Shown here one piece after another: positions 23,001 to 35,600 of a stretch of DNA of 64,000 nucleotides (position 1 is its first letter; each line of letters starts with the position of its first letter). The notes under the pieces were generated by a model that worked only from the letters and a program-made list of their open reading frames with translations, searched no databases and was not told where the DNA came from. The DNA is from Nigrospora sphaerica. Its lineage: Eukaryota; Ascomycota; Sordariomycetes; Amphisphaeriales; Apiosporaceae. The DNA lies in contig JAGVVL010000002.1 of the NCBI GenBank assembly GCA_018287875.1, positions 2,046,001 to 2,110,000 on the forward strand, read 5' to 3'. The translations under genes were made by a program, and so were the position numbers.

Positions 23001-25000
23001 GAATAAGAAGCAAATATATTGTAGGCAGCCCGTAGACGGCGTTGCGTATCAGGCTCGTCAGTCGAGCTGCCGTCGCCGAGGCTATCGGCTCCCATGCCCA
23101 GGCGGCCGGGGCTGTGGGGGAACCCGGCTCGCCTACCTGCATTGCTACGTTGGGCGTGGACGGGGGTGACGAGAGTCTGGTAGCGACGGGAACGGCCCAG
23201 AGAGTCTGGTAGCGAGCTGGAACGCCGCACCCAATCACTCTCCCACCTCCTTGCCTGCGCCGTTCCCACCTACGCAACCCAATCGAAAGTGCGCATTCGT
23301 ACATGTACTTCCCCATCTGGGAGTCGGCAAACTGTCAGCCCACATCGTGGGTGTGACTTCCCGGCTGCTTCTCGGCCGGCCGTGGTGGCGGCTCTCCTTC
23401 ACCTGACACAGCAAGCTGGCCCAACACCGGCAAAGTCGCAGCAATGTCGCCGGACCGTACGCAGTAATGCACAACGGTCTCATTGGTCGGACCCAAATGG
23501 CCCAAACGGCCCTGCCTGGTAGCCTGTCGTAACGGGCCAAACCTTATTGACATGCAGGTTTGGCCGCCAGGCGAGCAGAACAGGCTCGTCCTGCTCACTT
23601 GGCCTCTTGCTCTCCACCCCTGCCCCAGTCTCCATGTTTATATGCCCACTCCGTGTGGCAGGTCAACGCCGGCCGGTTGATAGCAGTACACCTATAGCAC
23701 GGAACCGATAATGACAGGGAGCGCCGGTCCGCGCATTGTGAGACAATGCACGCTGTCCCTTCAGTGGCGCCATGTTGGTCGAATTGGCATGCCGATCGCT
23801 CCTGCCGCGCCCGTTCCCACCTTTCGGGTTACAGTGGCAGCCGACGGGCAGGGAGCGTGGTGACGAGGGCGCCAATCGGGGCTTCTCGGCTGCCAAACGT
23901 TAGCAGTTTGTTTCTCCCCTCCGGCTCCGCGGTCGAAACAACGGCCGGGTGCCATACGTGTCCCCGTCAGTCGGAGGGAGGGCTCCCTGGACAGGAATCG
24001 ACCCAGCAAACAGACCGTCCGCTAGCGTCCTCTATTGTTTCCGCCGTGTTTAGCACCAATGAAGACGACATCTTGGCCCCGCGGACTCGCCGGCCCTGAC
24101 CGGCGTGCTCATCCGCATAGCTGCAAATGCCGGGCGGTAGATCAGTACTCAGTGAAGGAGGGCCGGTGCAGGTCAGGGGGTCTAGGAGATACGCACCTGC
24201 AGCCCATGCCATTTCGTACGCGGCAGAGCAGACGTCAAGTCGCCAAACATCACGGCGCGTTGAGTCTTCAGACGAAAACCCGGGGTGTGGGAAACATACG
24301 CTCGACCTCATTGGCTGTTGCGGTCGTGCTCCAGCTCCAGCGCCCTCTCCGCGTCCTGACGCGGTGAGCAGTAAGTTGGTAGACGTCCGGTTAGGAAGTA
24401 GGCAAGGTAGTATGTAAAATCCTTGAGGCGTCATTTCGCAGGCTGGACGGATCCTGCCTCAAACTCGGCGGCTGACGGGCACAGCCCTAAAAACGGAGCA
24501 AAAGCCTGTCGATGAATTAGCCGAATCGTGTGCATTCATGTCCCGCGCGGAGCTAAATGATGGCAAACTGGCGACGATGCTTCCCGACCTTGGCCCTTCG
24601 AGTCATGCCCTCTAGGGAAACAAACAAGAGGGCTTTGGGAATCGGCTAGGACGGAGAGGCGAGACGCTGCCTCTTCATCCTTGGAACGTAGGTAGGTAGC
24701 TTCTTGGGAGAAGGAAAACCAGGTATCCCGTCCGCCGGTTCGGTGGGCGCGCGGGCGTGTGACGACCTGCAGCCGCCAATCAACCCAGCGAGCGCGAAAT
24801 GTCCAGGAATTGAGTTTTCCAGTCTCATGGGAGCGCCAATTGCGACCTGTACCTAGTAAGCGGCAGCAAGCGTCAGCAGATCGCATCTCGCCAGGGGGCC
24901 GCTTGCCAATTGCCTACTTGGCCTGTCTCCCTCCCGACCTCAAGGGGGCTCTAAGAGATGCAAATTGGTCGTTGGGGAGGAGGGAAACTGCCCGTGTCGG
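20001..25000. other. gene-free block, part 2
   Basis: No protein-like open frame; the longest (20343-21053 plus) has no recognisable motif. TAGGTAGG-type motifs occur near 21817, 22667, 22939 and 24689, and a short direct repeat near 23172. No tRNA, rRNA or transposon protein was recognised. Confidence 0.5.
23172..23220. repeat. short tandem duplication, 28 bp period
   Basis: The segment AGAGTCTGGTAGCGA occurs twice, 28 bp apart, each copy followed after a few bases by GGAACG. It looks like a recent small tandem duplication in non-coding DNA. Confidence 0.8.
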
Positions 25001-25755
25001 TGCAGATTGGCTGTATGGACCATCGTCCATGCCATCTCGCCGTCTGGCTGTGTTCGTCCCGCTCGAGGGCCGGGTTGACAAACGGCGGGACGAATGGTTT
25101 TAGGTAAGAGACAGATAGATGGCGCTGTGCGCGGCGGCCGGGGGTCGGCTTTGGCCAGTTGGCGGGAGCGACCGCGATTGTTTTACACACACTTCATCAT
25201 CCAGCATGCAGGTCCAGTTGGGCGACAGTCGGCAAGGTCGACCAGCAGGTTTGGCACGGAATGGCCGGGACCACGGCAGCGCTCAGCTGGTCTTGATACC
25301 TCCCGTGTTCTACCTAGCTGCTTGAGTGCCGCCTCATTGTTTACTGTCGGACGGGGACCGACACGCCATGATTGCAGTCATGAAGCGATTCATACGTAGC
25401 GAATCGGGGAATATACAGGCCCCACTCGCGCAACGAAAGCGCAGCAGCTGCGAACGCCTGGGCAGCCTGGCCTCGGGTCTGGACGGGAGCCGAGGTCCGG
25501 GAGAGACCGAAGCCTCTCTCGGACTCCAGGTAGGTCTGCCACAAGGGAATGGGGAAGAGGGCGAAAAGGTCTCGATGCGTCAATGGTGATCATGTGCAGA
25601 CTAATTCGGTACACTCGCAGTATCCATCCCTGGAATGCGAGAGGGCCGTCCCTGGTCCGTAGCCTGGGCTTCCTCGAATCCGAAACGTCATTGACAGGCA
25701 GGGGAAACCAAGAATAACCACGTGAAGACGCAGCAGAGACTGCAACGAAGACCAG

Positions 25756-25779
25756 GTGTGGGGGGGGGGGTGGGGTGGC
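25756..25779. repeat. G-rich tract (11 G, then GTGGGG pattern)
   Basis: An 11-base G run followed by TGGGGTGG. It could form a G-quadruplex on the plus strand. No adjacent gene was identified. Confidence 0.75.
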
Positions 25780-25984
25780 AAAAGGGACGGCACTCAATCG
25801 CACACACCCAGACTTGACGCTCATCCTCCGTGTTTAGTGCCTGTATAGATGAACGAGGTCCTCTCGGGCCAAAGGCCTATTGCAGCAACGGGGCCAAGGA
25901 TCATCCACGGTCCCAAGATATGGTGTCAACCAACTGCATGGGCATGGATCCCCGCGGCGCGCTAGGTACCTATGTAGATGGAGA

Positions 25985-26022
25985 AGGAGAGAGGGGAGGG
26001 GAGGGGAGGGTGAGGGCGAGGG
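25985..26022. repeat. GGGGA tandem purine tract with quadruplex potential
   Basis: Several runs of three or four G are separated by A or short spacers, so at least four G-runs lie within about 25 bases. Non-coding. Confidence 0.75.
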
Positions 26023-29000
26023 GCGCTGGCGTGATCGTCGGTTCGACGCAGACGCAGCCTCATTGAGCGGCTACCGTTTCAACCGACCTGTGAGGTACAA
26101 GGCCAGACAGCTACGGCTCACGCAACAGCGAGGCATTTTTCAATGGCGGGATCAACGTTGGATTATCGCTGTGACAGAATTACTGGAACCTTTTTTCTCT
26201 CCTTTCTTCGGACGTTTGCCCCTTGTCGTCGAATTGAGAGGGCAAGCGACAGCCAGACAGGCGGAAGGCATCGAGACACAGGGCGCGTGTGGATGGATGC
26301 CTCTTTACAGTTATGAGCAGGGGGGCCCGCCATCCGCGCCGAGGTGGACAGTAACCATTTATGGATGGAAACTTGCCAGGTAGGAGGTCCGTACGTACCT
26401 CGTCCCTAATGCAGGAGTAGAAGACCTGGGTAAGATGCTGCAAGTGTCATACGGATCGTATGGGGTCCATCATTATTGCATCTACGCCCAATAATTGGAG
26501 AATGGGCAATGTGCGTGTATGGCCCCGCTGACTCGACTGGCCTTCAGGTGCTAGAAGTAGGTAAGTACTTAGTACACTAGGCGGATTTGCGTGCGCAGGC
26601 CAGCGAGGCCCGAGTATGAGGTGACGAGTGGTATGTAGGTAAGGCTCCCTATGGATACGATAACGCGCATAGTACGGAGTAGTCACGATGCTCAATATAG
26701 GTACCGGCGGCGGCTGGGCCTAAATGATTGACATGCGCATCCCCCGGGACGCATCCGCGTTTCCATCGAGTGGGATGGGAGTGGGATGTTACATCAGCGG
26801 AGCCATCACCAGCCAAGCGTGCCAACACTGCCTGGAAGGCCTTGTTCTTAGTTTGCCGGCTATGAGCAGTGGCAGCCATCAAATACAACATTTCAGCTTG
26901 CCATGGCGCCACTCCGTCGCTCCCTGCGATTATCAGCACATGCATGAGGCCGGCCGGCTTTCATGCAGGGACCGGCATGGCCGAAGGAGAATCACCGTCA
27001 CCGCGATCGCGTATCGTGAAAAAGCGAGGAGAAGAGAGGAAAGGCTGCCCGCAGCGTCGCATTCTTGACGTCGCCCTGGCCTGGTTGCCAAGTCAGACAA
27101 TGAACATCCGCTCACTTAAGCGCGCGAGCAAACACCCCCGAATCTCGCACGACTGTGTTCCCTGCGCCGCCAACGTCGCGCCACCACGCGCCGTAATCTC
27201 GTGGCCCCCTTCGGTGGTGCGGACAAAGTGTGGCCCACTCCCACCCGGGCAGCGATGATGACGACGGCGAGGATGGCGGCGCCGGCGTGTGGTGGTGGTA
27301 ACGGTGGCGGCGACGACGACGCTGACGACGATCTCCCCGAACGCTACCCGGCGATGTGCTTGCCGGATTGAACCGGGCATTTTTCGGGCGATTAAAGTTC
27401 CTCTCCTTACCCGGAATGCGACGCTCATGCAAGACACAACAGCAAAAACAGTAGCCCTGCAACGCCAGGCACCGGGCGGTCTCCGGGCAATTCTTCCGGC
27501 CCCACTCGGCTCTGCTCAGACGTATCAGGGCTTAATAGACGGCCACCGTTGTCGTAGGTTATTAACGGAGCAGTAGCTAGGGACAGCAGCCTCTTCCCCC
27601 GTCGCTCTGGCGGGACCAATCCTTCTGCCGTCCACCACTGGAGTCTTGAATCCCGGGTGAACAGGAGACTGGTGCCGGAGTCAGGGACTACGACTTGGAT
27701 GGACTGGACACGGCAGTGGCCCCCCCCTTCTCCCCACTATGCAAGTGCTTGGACGTGGAGACTGTTCGCCAGACCGATGCAGGCACACATGCCAAACTGA
27801 CATGGGGTTTTTGCATACGCCCGTACGGCAGTGGTCGGCAGATGAACAAACCCACGGCGCAGCTACCGGCCGCTTGCCGGCCTGTACCCTTGACCATGTG
27901 CTCACTGACAGACGCCCGCAACGTGGACCAGCAACAAAGGCAACCGCCCGTGAGCCTGTTTCGCCTTCGGGTATAGTTATCGTGGGGCGGAAAGGGCCAT
28001 ACTTGCTCTGGGCGCTGTAACCAGTGGGTGTCGTCGGCTGGTGCTGGCATTCACCCACTCTGCCAGCGCGCCTCTCCTTCCAGCACCACCGCTTTAGAAA
28101 GCCATGATTCTTGTTGCCTACCTAGAGTCGTTGTACCTAGAGTGTGAAATGGCCGTGCACAAGGTGGGGCTGCAAATATTTCACCACGAAAAAGGGGGGG
28201 AGGGTCACTCCTGGTGGCCAAGGAGTCCAGAGGTACATAGTAGACGCATATGGAGAGCCATGTATGTAGTATGGATCCCATGTTTACTGATCCGTGTAGT
28301 AGTATGCAATTCGATTTAGGGAGCGGTCGTCGATCAACACGCGGTCGAAATAGGATAGCTTGTCGCCGGTGGGGTCTGCCCTCACGTGCCGCCTCTGATA
28401 CGATTACCCGCCTCGGTGCCAAGTCCTGTTGCGGCCGGCACGTACGATGACTTTGCAAGAACCGCAAGACCCATGCTCAGCGTCGCATTCTTGTCGCACG
28501 GCTACAGGACCCAAAGGGCACAGGCGTTACAACCTTATGCCGTCCCTGGTCAGTCCAACAGGGCACTCCACAGTCGCCTTCTGCTCCGCCTGGTCTGCCA
28601 TGGACCGCATTGACCTGGTGGTGCAGCCGGTATCCGAGCCGCCAACATCCACAGTAGATGAGCCTTCGGCCTCAGGGGCCCCTGTGCGCTCTTGGCCAGT
28701 CCATTCGTCTACGACTCGAGCACTTCGTCGTCCGAGGGCTGGAGCCGACCAACTGCCTGCCGACAGGCCCGACAGGCATCTACCCTGTATTGGCCTTGCG
28801 CCTTTTGCCTTGCCTGCGCATCTAGGGGGGAAAGGTGATTAGATGGAAGACTTCATGGCTCGTGCGTCTCGGAATTCCAACGGCAGTCAAGACAGTAAAG
28901 GAGGCTAGGTGATATGGGGACACCAAGTCACAGGGCTAGATGAGTAAGCACCACTACAGCATCCTCAGGGTTTAGTAGGTCGCAGCTTGGGTCCTAAGCG

Positions 29001-30014
29001 GCATGTTGTGCGCCTCCCGGGGCGGTGCTGTAAGCCTCGATCTCGTGCGTCATCGTAGACAAGAAAAAGACATGGCATGCTTCTGGGCAGTTCATGCGGC
29101 CGTCGCGCATGCGGTGCAGTGACTGGAGGCTGGCCCGGTCACCAGAAGCAAGGAATCTCCAGCTGCTGCGCGCGGGGGTAGCGCACACAAGGGTCCTGCT
29201 TGGCAGCTGAAGGCGTACTTGGAAACTTAGGGGCTGAAAACGGGCTAGGAGGATGAGATAAATGGTGTTCCAACGCGGCGGGCAGTAGAAGCTTTCTTCA
29301 TTCTTGCCTTTTCCCCCATGTGGCAGAGCCGAGCGGAATACCGGAAATACAACCTGCATAACGACTAAAAGTCAGCTCGCATGAGCCTCGAGGTACGTGA
29401 GGGTTTCCTTGGGCGGGGGATACCAGCCTTGGCGCGGGAGGATGGATATTGATCGTGGCTCGCGGGCCAACACCCGACAACGGCGCACCGCCACGCAGCG
29501 CGAGGTTTACCACTGCGTCTCGAAACGCGATAAGCATCGTGGATCCCTATAGAAGGTAGGTAAGTTAGGTACCTGCGTAGGTGCGATGGACCTCTTACCG
29601 AGGAGTGAGGCGCGTCTGTGGAGCCGGATGGCGTGCCCGAAGTAGCCGCCCCGTTTCCCATCCTGCCCGCCGCAGCCCTTGCCCCGGACACCTGCGCCAG
29701 TTTACAGGTATTCATCAAGCTGAACGTCTCCTGAACTCCGTGGGGACGCACGCGGGCGGGTAGACGCAAGCCCAGGCCCATCCGCCGGTCTGGTCACGCG
29801 TGTTGCCAGCATGAAAAATCCACTGCCGGCGTCGGCCGACGCCCGTTTGTGGTGCTAGCACTCACTGCCGGCATTGCTGCGCGGACTGTTTCTGGCTGGT
29901 GTTGCAACGTTAGGTCGACGCTACTGCATTTCAGCTTAAGAAATGTTCGAGAAGGATGCTCAACAATGTATAGTAATGCTCGCTTTGCATAGCGTGTTGT
30001 GGAGCAAGAGCATT

Positions 30015-30025
30015 GGGGGGGGGGG
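30015..30025. repeat. poly-G tract, 11 bases
   Basis: Uninterrupted G run on the plus strand in non-coding DNA. Confidence 0.85.
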
Positions 30026-30411
30026 CGACGCCATCTGTATGGCCGAGCATCTCTCATCTCGGTTATCTGACGAACTGATGCCGAAAGGCCCTCCGATGCG
30101 CCGTGTTCGGCGGCCCTCTTTCTCTGTCTTCCTCACTGTCTCCATCTCTCTCCCGCGGGAGAAAATGCGTGCGTGTGTGGGATGACGGAAAGTACATGGA
30201 TTCAACCGTGAGCGAGGTATTCTGCACTAGGTAGGTATGTACCAATAGGAACGAACCTCTGCACTATCTCACACATCGTATGAGATACTTGTTGTACGCC
30301 CGTCAGTATGCCCTAGTGGGGAGAGACTGGGATTAGGCTGACTCGGGTAGGTGAACGGGCGTGGGGCTGATGGTCTACCCTCCCCCTTTGGCAGGAGCAG
30401 CCCTGGCAGAA

Positions 30412-30425
30412 CCCCCCCCCCCCCC
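30412..30425. repeat. poly-C tract, 14 bases
   Basis: Uninterrupted C run, followed directly by AAAAGGTACCTA, a member of the dispersed GGTACCTA motif group. Confidence 0.85.
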
Positions 30426-32601
30426 AAAAGGTACCTAACTCCAGTAGTACCTAGTGTACTTTACCTGGTGAACCCTCTTTTCCAAGCGGACAGCGAGCGC
30501 AGTTATCGAGCTCGAAAAGCGCCTGTACAGATACGGAGCCTGCTCCGTCTTCATCCGTCCAACCATGCAGCTGGACTGCGTACCTAGGTGAACAGAGCTG
30601 AAGAGCGGGACATTCCGCTGTAAAGCCGCTTCCGGGCCTATCTCGGTCTCGACATTGAGGGAGCTCATCGACCTGAACTCGGGTGGAAGGCAGCTTCTTG
30701 CCCCCCACTTCCCTGTTTCGCATACTCTCGCGTTGCCCAGGAAAAGAGAGGTAGGTATACAGCCGCCACGGGGGGTTCAGCTGACTGGCTGGCCGACGCC
30801 GTTGTAATGAACCCGTGGTCCGAGTGCCGACTACTTGTTTGTTCCTCTGGGCAGAAATGCCTCGGAGACGATTAGTATGGGACGCCATCCTGTCTCTCCT
30901 GTCCCGGCTTCGCCTGGGGCAGGCCCGCAGGGAGGAACCTTGAAAACCTCAATTGAGAGGGCCCCCGCCGGGGTTTCGGGCAATGCCCGGTGCCTGTTTG
31001 GTGATCGACAAGGGCATATCGTCGATTGGCAGACCGCTTTGTATCCGAGTGCATTGCACGCCGGCCTCGCGCGGGAAGACCCCCCGTCAAACCTATTGGC
31101 GCCGCCCACCAGGGCTCAAGGGCTCCCCTCCTGCGCCGATCCTACAGTGGAGAGGGCCCAAGCGTATCGCATCATGAGCGGGCGGCTCACAGGCGCCGAT
31201 GACAGGCGCGAGTGGCACCCTGCCCATCGCCAGAACTGAATAGAGCCTGGCGTGGCACGGAGGCTCATCAGGCCATGCAATATCGTGTCACTTGGCCTAC
31301 TTGCACACAGATACAGCAGAGTCGGGGCATGCGTGAAACACGTCGGCGCACCTATGATGCGGGGCGGGGCCCCTTTGGCCGACAAGTGGACGCGGTGGCG
31401 GCCCGTCGGTCCGCTTCTGCATTCCAAGCCACCACTCCCCATAGACTAATATGAACAGGCCGTAGTATAGATAGTGACTTTGGTGAAGGTTGTGGCTCGG
31501 TAGAGAACCCACGGGGGCAGTCGTCGAGCCTGCGTGTCTGCGGTATTGGCCGGCTAGGTTTGGATAAGGGGGGTGGAGGAAGGGGTTTAAGGGATGATGA
31601 AGGCTATAAGTCCCTATAACGGCTCCAACCCTTGTGCATAATTCCCCTCTGCCCATTTCGCATAAACATCTGTGTTTAAACCCCTTCCGCTGCATACATA
31701 GCATCTTCCGAATCCGTCCCAAAATCGCTAGAGGCCCACGCCACCCGGGATCCATCCATCCACGTCCGCTTTGACCAGCAACCGGGTTGCCCGTGAAGGG
31801 CGAGATGGCACAGCCGCCTCCATCCACGGATGCATAATGGAAGTCTCGACAGAATTTTCTACGAAACAATCGGACAATTTGCCGCAGCAAACACGTCGGT
31901 GAGCCACAAGGTGCAATCGGCGCCCTTGCCACCATATGCAAGTTTCACTCGTCCGCTCTGCTGAAACCAGTCCACCCAAAGTATCTAGACTGGGACGTGG
32001 TGGTTCGGAAAGCGGGATCAGGAGTCACTTCCTGCAGGACCCCACCATTCCCGACTAACGCATGGAGTAGAGAAGGGTCGAAGGGGAAAGGGCGAATGAG
32101 AGACGAATAGCAGTACGCGAGGTGCGCAGAAGAGCGAATGCGAGGGCCGTGCCCGAACAAAAGATTGGCTGTTTTCGTCTGGCTTGTTGGGTTAGTCCCT
32201 ACTGGTGCGCAGGCAACGTCTGCGCAACCCCTTTACGAGAACGTTCCCGCTTCGTAATGGTACTCCAGCAAGATGCATGCCACTGCTACGGTGCACTGCA
32301 CTACAGCGTTGGAGAAAAGGGGTCATTGGTATGCACGTACTCGGAGTACGTGGTGGTGGCTAAGTATGGATGGATGCTTGTAATTGGTCTTGAAACTACG
32401 TACTGCTCGGTTTCCCCGTAGGTTTATCCCCTTCCCGAGCTCGGGAGCATTAATAGAATCTCGCTAGGACCGAACCTGACTTTTACTAGGACCAAGGTCT
32501 GGAGACTGCAGGGCATCTTTTTGAACCAAGATCTAGATTGCCCACCTAGGCACGTTGCCGCCCGCGGCCCAAGGTTGATGGAGTCCCTGACCAGGCCCCG
32601 A

Positions 32602-32643
32602 GGTAGGTATCTACCACCTAGGTAAGTAAGTACTTTACTTACC
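32602..32643. repeat. TAGGTA/TACCTA inverted-repeat cluster
   Basis: AGGTAGGTA is followed two bases later by TACCACCT (imperfect inverted copy), then CCTAGG, then GTAAGTAAGTAC and TTTACTTAC as a second imperfect inverted pair. It is the most elaborate example of the dispersed motif in the window and could fold into small hairpins. Confidence 0.7.
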
Positions 32644-35600
32644 CAATGGCCCGGTTGTGGCCCAGGCTCCCTTTCCCATAGAGTGTGAGCCTAGAAAATG
32701 GGCTCTGCTTACCTATTATTAGCTGGTCGGTACGTGGACAAGCTACCCCGGCACTTCTTAAATACCCGGGGCACCCAAGACATCGGGCGCTGGAGAAGAG
32801 GTATGTAGATATGAGGTTGGTAGCACTCGGTATCGCGAAAGCAGCCGACGACCACCCGTGGGCTACACCGACAGGGCCGGAGGAACATTTTGTGTTCCTT
32901 CCGGGTTCGGGACCTCGCATGGAACGTTCTGGTTCGTCGCGATGGAGGACCCGAAACAACGGTTACCCATCACGGGCCCCAGACGGCGCAGCAATAGCGC
33001 CTTCCTCCGTAAGATATGGCTGCTTGGTGTCGCAGCCCGCCCTCCTCTCTTTTCCGTTCTCGTCAAAAGTGCCCAGGTCGCTTACTACCTGTACCCAGCA
33101 TCCTACTTACCTATCCTGGCAGCCTCCTTCATCAGCTCTCCTTGGCAAGCTGACAGCCCTGCTGACAACCCAACCCCCCGGGACAGCCTAGGAGGGCTGG
33201 CTGGAGAACATCCATACAGGATCGTACGAGCTAACACTGTCAGTTCGGGGGGCACTGAGATTGGCGAACGGAGGCCAGCCCGGACCAGAGTATTCCTGCG
33301 ATCTGGCTGTCATTGTTCCGAGGTCCATGGACCTTCCGTCAGCCTAGGTTCTCCACATTCAAGACTACCTGAGGTTTATCTATCCTGTGGGAGAGAGCTC
33401 GGTGGGGGGCTCTGAGCTGCTTGTCAGGGCTCTCCACGCTAAAAAGTACATACTTCATTCACCTTACCTACCCAGACACCTGGGCATTGACGACGGTTTT
33501 CACACACAATAGTGTGATATCCCATTACTCAGCAGTTACTGAGCTGCATTGATGGATACCTCAATCGCATCTGTAAGTCATGGTCTAGCACGGTTGGACA
33601 CCCACTACTCCGCATTGCCGTCGGCGATTCAGCAGCAAAGGAAGCCTGATGCTGGCCCCTGCCAGGATTGCGGCTGGCCTGGCTTGAGCCCACCTATCCA
33701 TGCCCCCTGGATGAAAAAAACGGTTTAACCCCGCCCTCCGGAGTCGCGGGTCTAACTGCTCCGTGCTAGGCCTGCCAAAGCTGCATACGCCGAGAGGCAT
33801 TTCCGTTGAAGGCGTCGCCGGACCTTGATCCAAGGCAGCGGAAAACTCGCCACATGGAGTTTGTGCGAACGCGGCGCCGGCCGTTCAGGGGTCTCTGGCC
33901 TTCCAAGCTCAAATCGGCAACGCCATGCAACCACGTGCATCCAGGGCGGGCGCACGTGCGGGAGGAACAGCATCATCGCCATTCAGTCCTAGCATACCCT
34001 TGGCGTTGGGTTTCGTGCGCCGGGCGCCAAGAGTGGGCGACCTGCCTCTTGAACCCAGTCAGTCTGGAAGATGCTTCACCGTCCACCCAGTCGGTAAAAT
34101 GAGGCACGGGGCTGGTTATGGATATGCGGGATGGCAGGCGTGTGCAATCTACAACTACAGCCTCACGCGGGTTGGGTGTCGTTCTCCTCCGGTTGACCCC
34201 GTGCCTGCGGGGTATTCCATTAGTAGTCCGAAGCCATCCCCGTGGGATACGAGCTGCTGGAGGTTCCACAGCTGCACGGCTCAGGACGGGAACCCGCCCG
34301 GATGTTGGGCGTTATCTCCATTCAAGGGATCTATGGCTATGCGAATTATCGGTAATGTCCAGCACTTGTCGCGGAACGCCGGCGCTGTTCTTTCTTTTTA
34401 TTTTTTCTCGCTCTTTTTAATTCTTAATTTTCTTAATTTTGGTCTTTTCACCGCGGGTGAACTAGTTGGTGCGCCCAACCAATCAATCCCCCCATCTGCC
34501 ACGTGCACGCGTCTGCAAGGTGCTCGCCTGCCTCTCGTTTTCGCGCAGTCGAATTGGTGCCTCGTCTTCCGATTGGAGGTTTCGGGAGGGGGCACTCTTC
34601 CCGATGGGAACCTCGAGAAACCCTTTCCCAGCCGCTGTCGGCACCCCTACACAGTAGCCCTCTAACTGGCTGTAGAAACCCATTTGAACATGTACCGACT
34701 ATACCTAAGCAGGTAGGTACTCGTACTATAGACTAGTACGGCGCTCACCCCTGCCACCTGGCCCTCGACACACGGACACACTTTCACCTGCACGTAAAGA
34801 AACTTACTTACCTTTCTGTAAGGTTGCATTTACACGCATCCAAACATACCTACGGCCACGCATGAAAGCAGAGAACAAACCTGATTTGGCAACGCAGCCG
34901 GTGGATCGGTCTTACACCAATTATGTTCCAATTCCTAACGCCTTCGCAGTAGCCGGATTGGGTACTTGCTTGCCTAATTGAGACTCGGACTTCATGCTGG
35001 CCGGGCCCGCACCCGGAAACGAGCTATTTACCTATTTCTACATCTATACATAAAAGGCGAGTTATAGACCGCCAATATTGGGCAAGGAAACATTGGGCAA
35101 GGAAGTTAGCAAAGAGGAATGTGGGAAGACTTCGGGCGCCTATGACGTTCTTGTTTCACCAAACGGCAGCCCACCGGCCAAGCACTGCCTGCAGTGAAGG
35201 TGCTACATCCGTTGATGATGGGTGCGATCTACGTGACATGTAATCGGACGACCCCCGGCGGGCGATGCCATCAGCGTGGCTGCGGCGAAACCTTTACTCG
35301 GCCAGCCTGCCGCGGATGGCATAGGGTGCTCCGCTGACTCCCACTTATCGTCCCCGGCTTACAGAGGTACCCTCTCTCGGTCCATTCCTCTAGTGCTATA
35401 CGATGGAGTGGGGCTGGCTAAAGAGTCTGGGCACCATGTCGAGGGGGATGCGGTCCCCCAGTTCAAGTCAACAGGGATCTCAGGTGCGCTAGGCCAAGCA
35501 TCTGACAACCCGTCCCCACAGGGCACCGTGGTGGGTGGGGCGGCTGGAAGAACTATTTCTGTGGCTTATTCACCACTTCGTACGGATGTACGGATGGTAA

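Larger units (their letters stand above)
25001..30000. other. gene-free block, part 3
   Basis: Open frames are short and overlapping on both strands. Contents include G-rich tracts (25756, 25985), a purine-rich trinucleotide-like stretch near 27255-27330, and TAGGTAGG-type motifs near 26557, 26633, 28120 and 29553. Nothing resembling a gene is supportable. Confidence 0.5.
30001..35000. other. gene-free block, part 4
   Basis: This part holds the densest set of TAGGTAGG-type motifs (30228, 30427, 30750, 32602, 34710), two G/C homopolymers and an AT-rich tract at about 34390-34450. The longest open frame (33925-34665 plus, 246 codons) reads through that AT-rich tract, giving a Phe/Leu-rich run, and has no other protein character. 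Confidence 0.5.

Noticed and set aside
25770..25790. GGTGGCAAA, identical to the yeast proteasome-associated control element
   Set aside because: A nine-base match in a gene-free block, not upstream of any identified gene; expected by chance in this much sequence.
33925..34665. Longest open frame in the gene-free block
   Set aside because: No motifs. Its hydrophobic Phe/Leu stretch comes from a T-rich low-complexity tract, and there is no homology I recognise.
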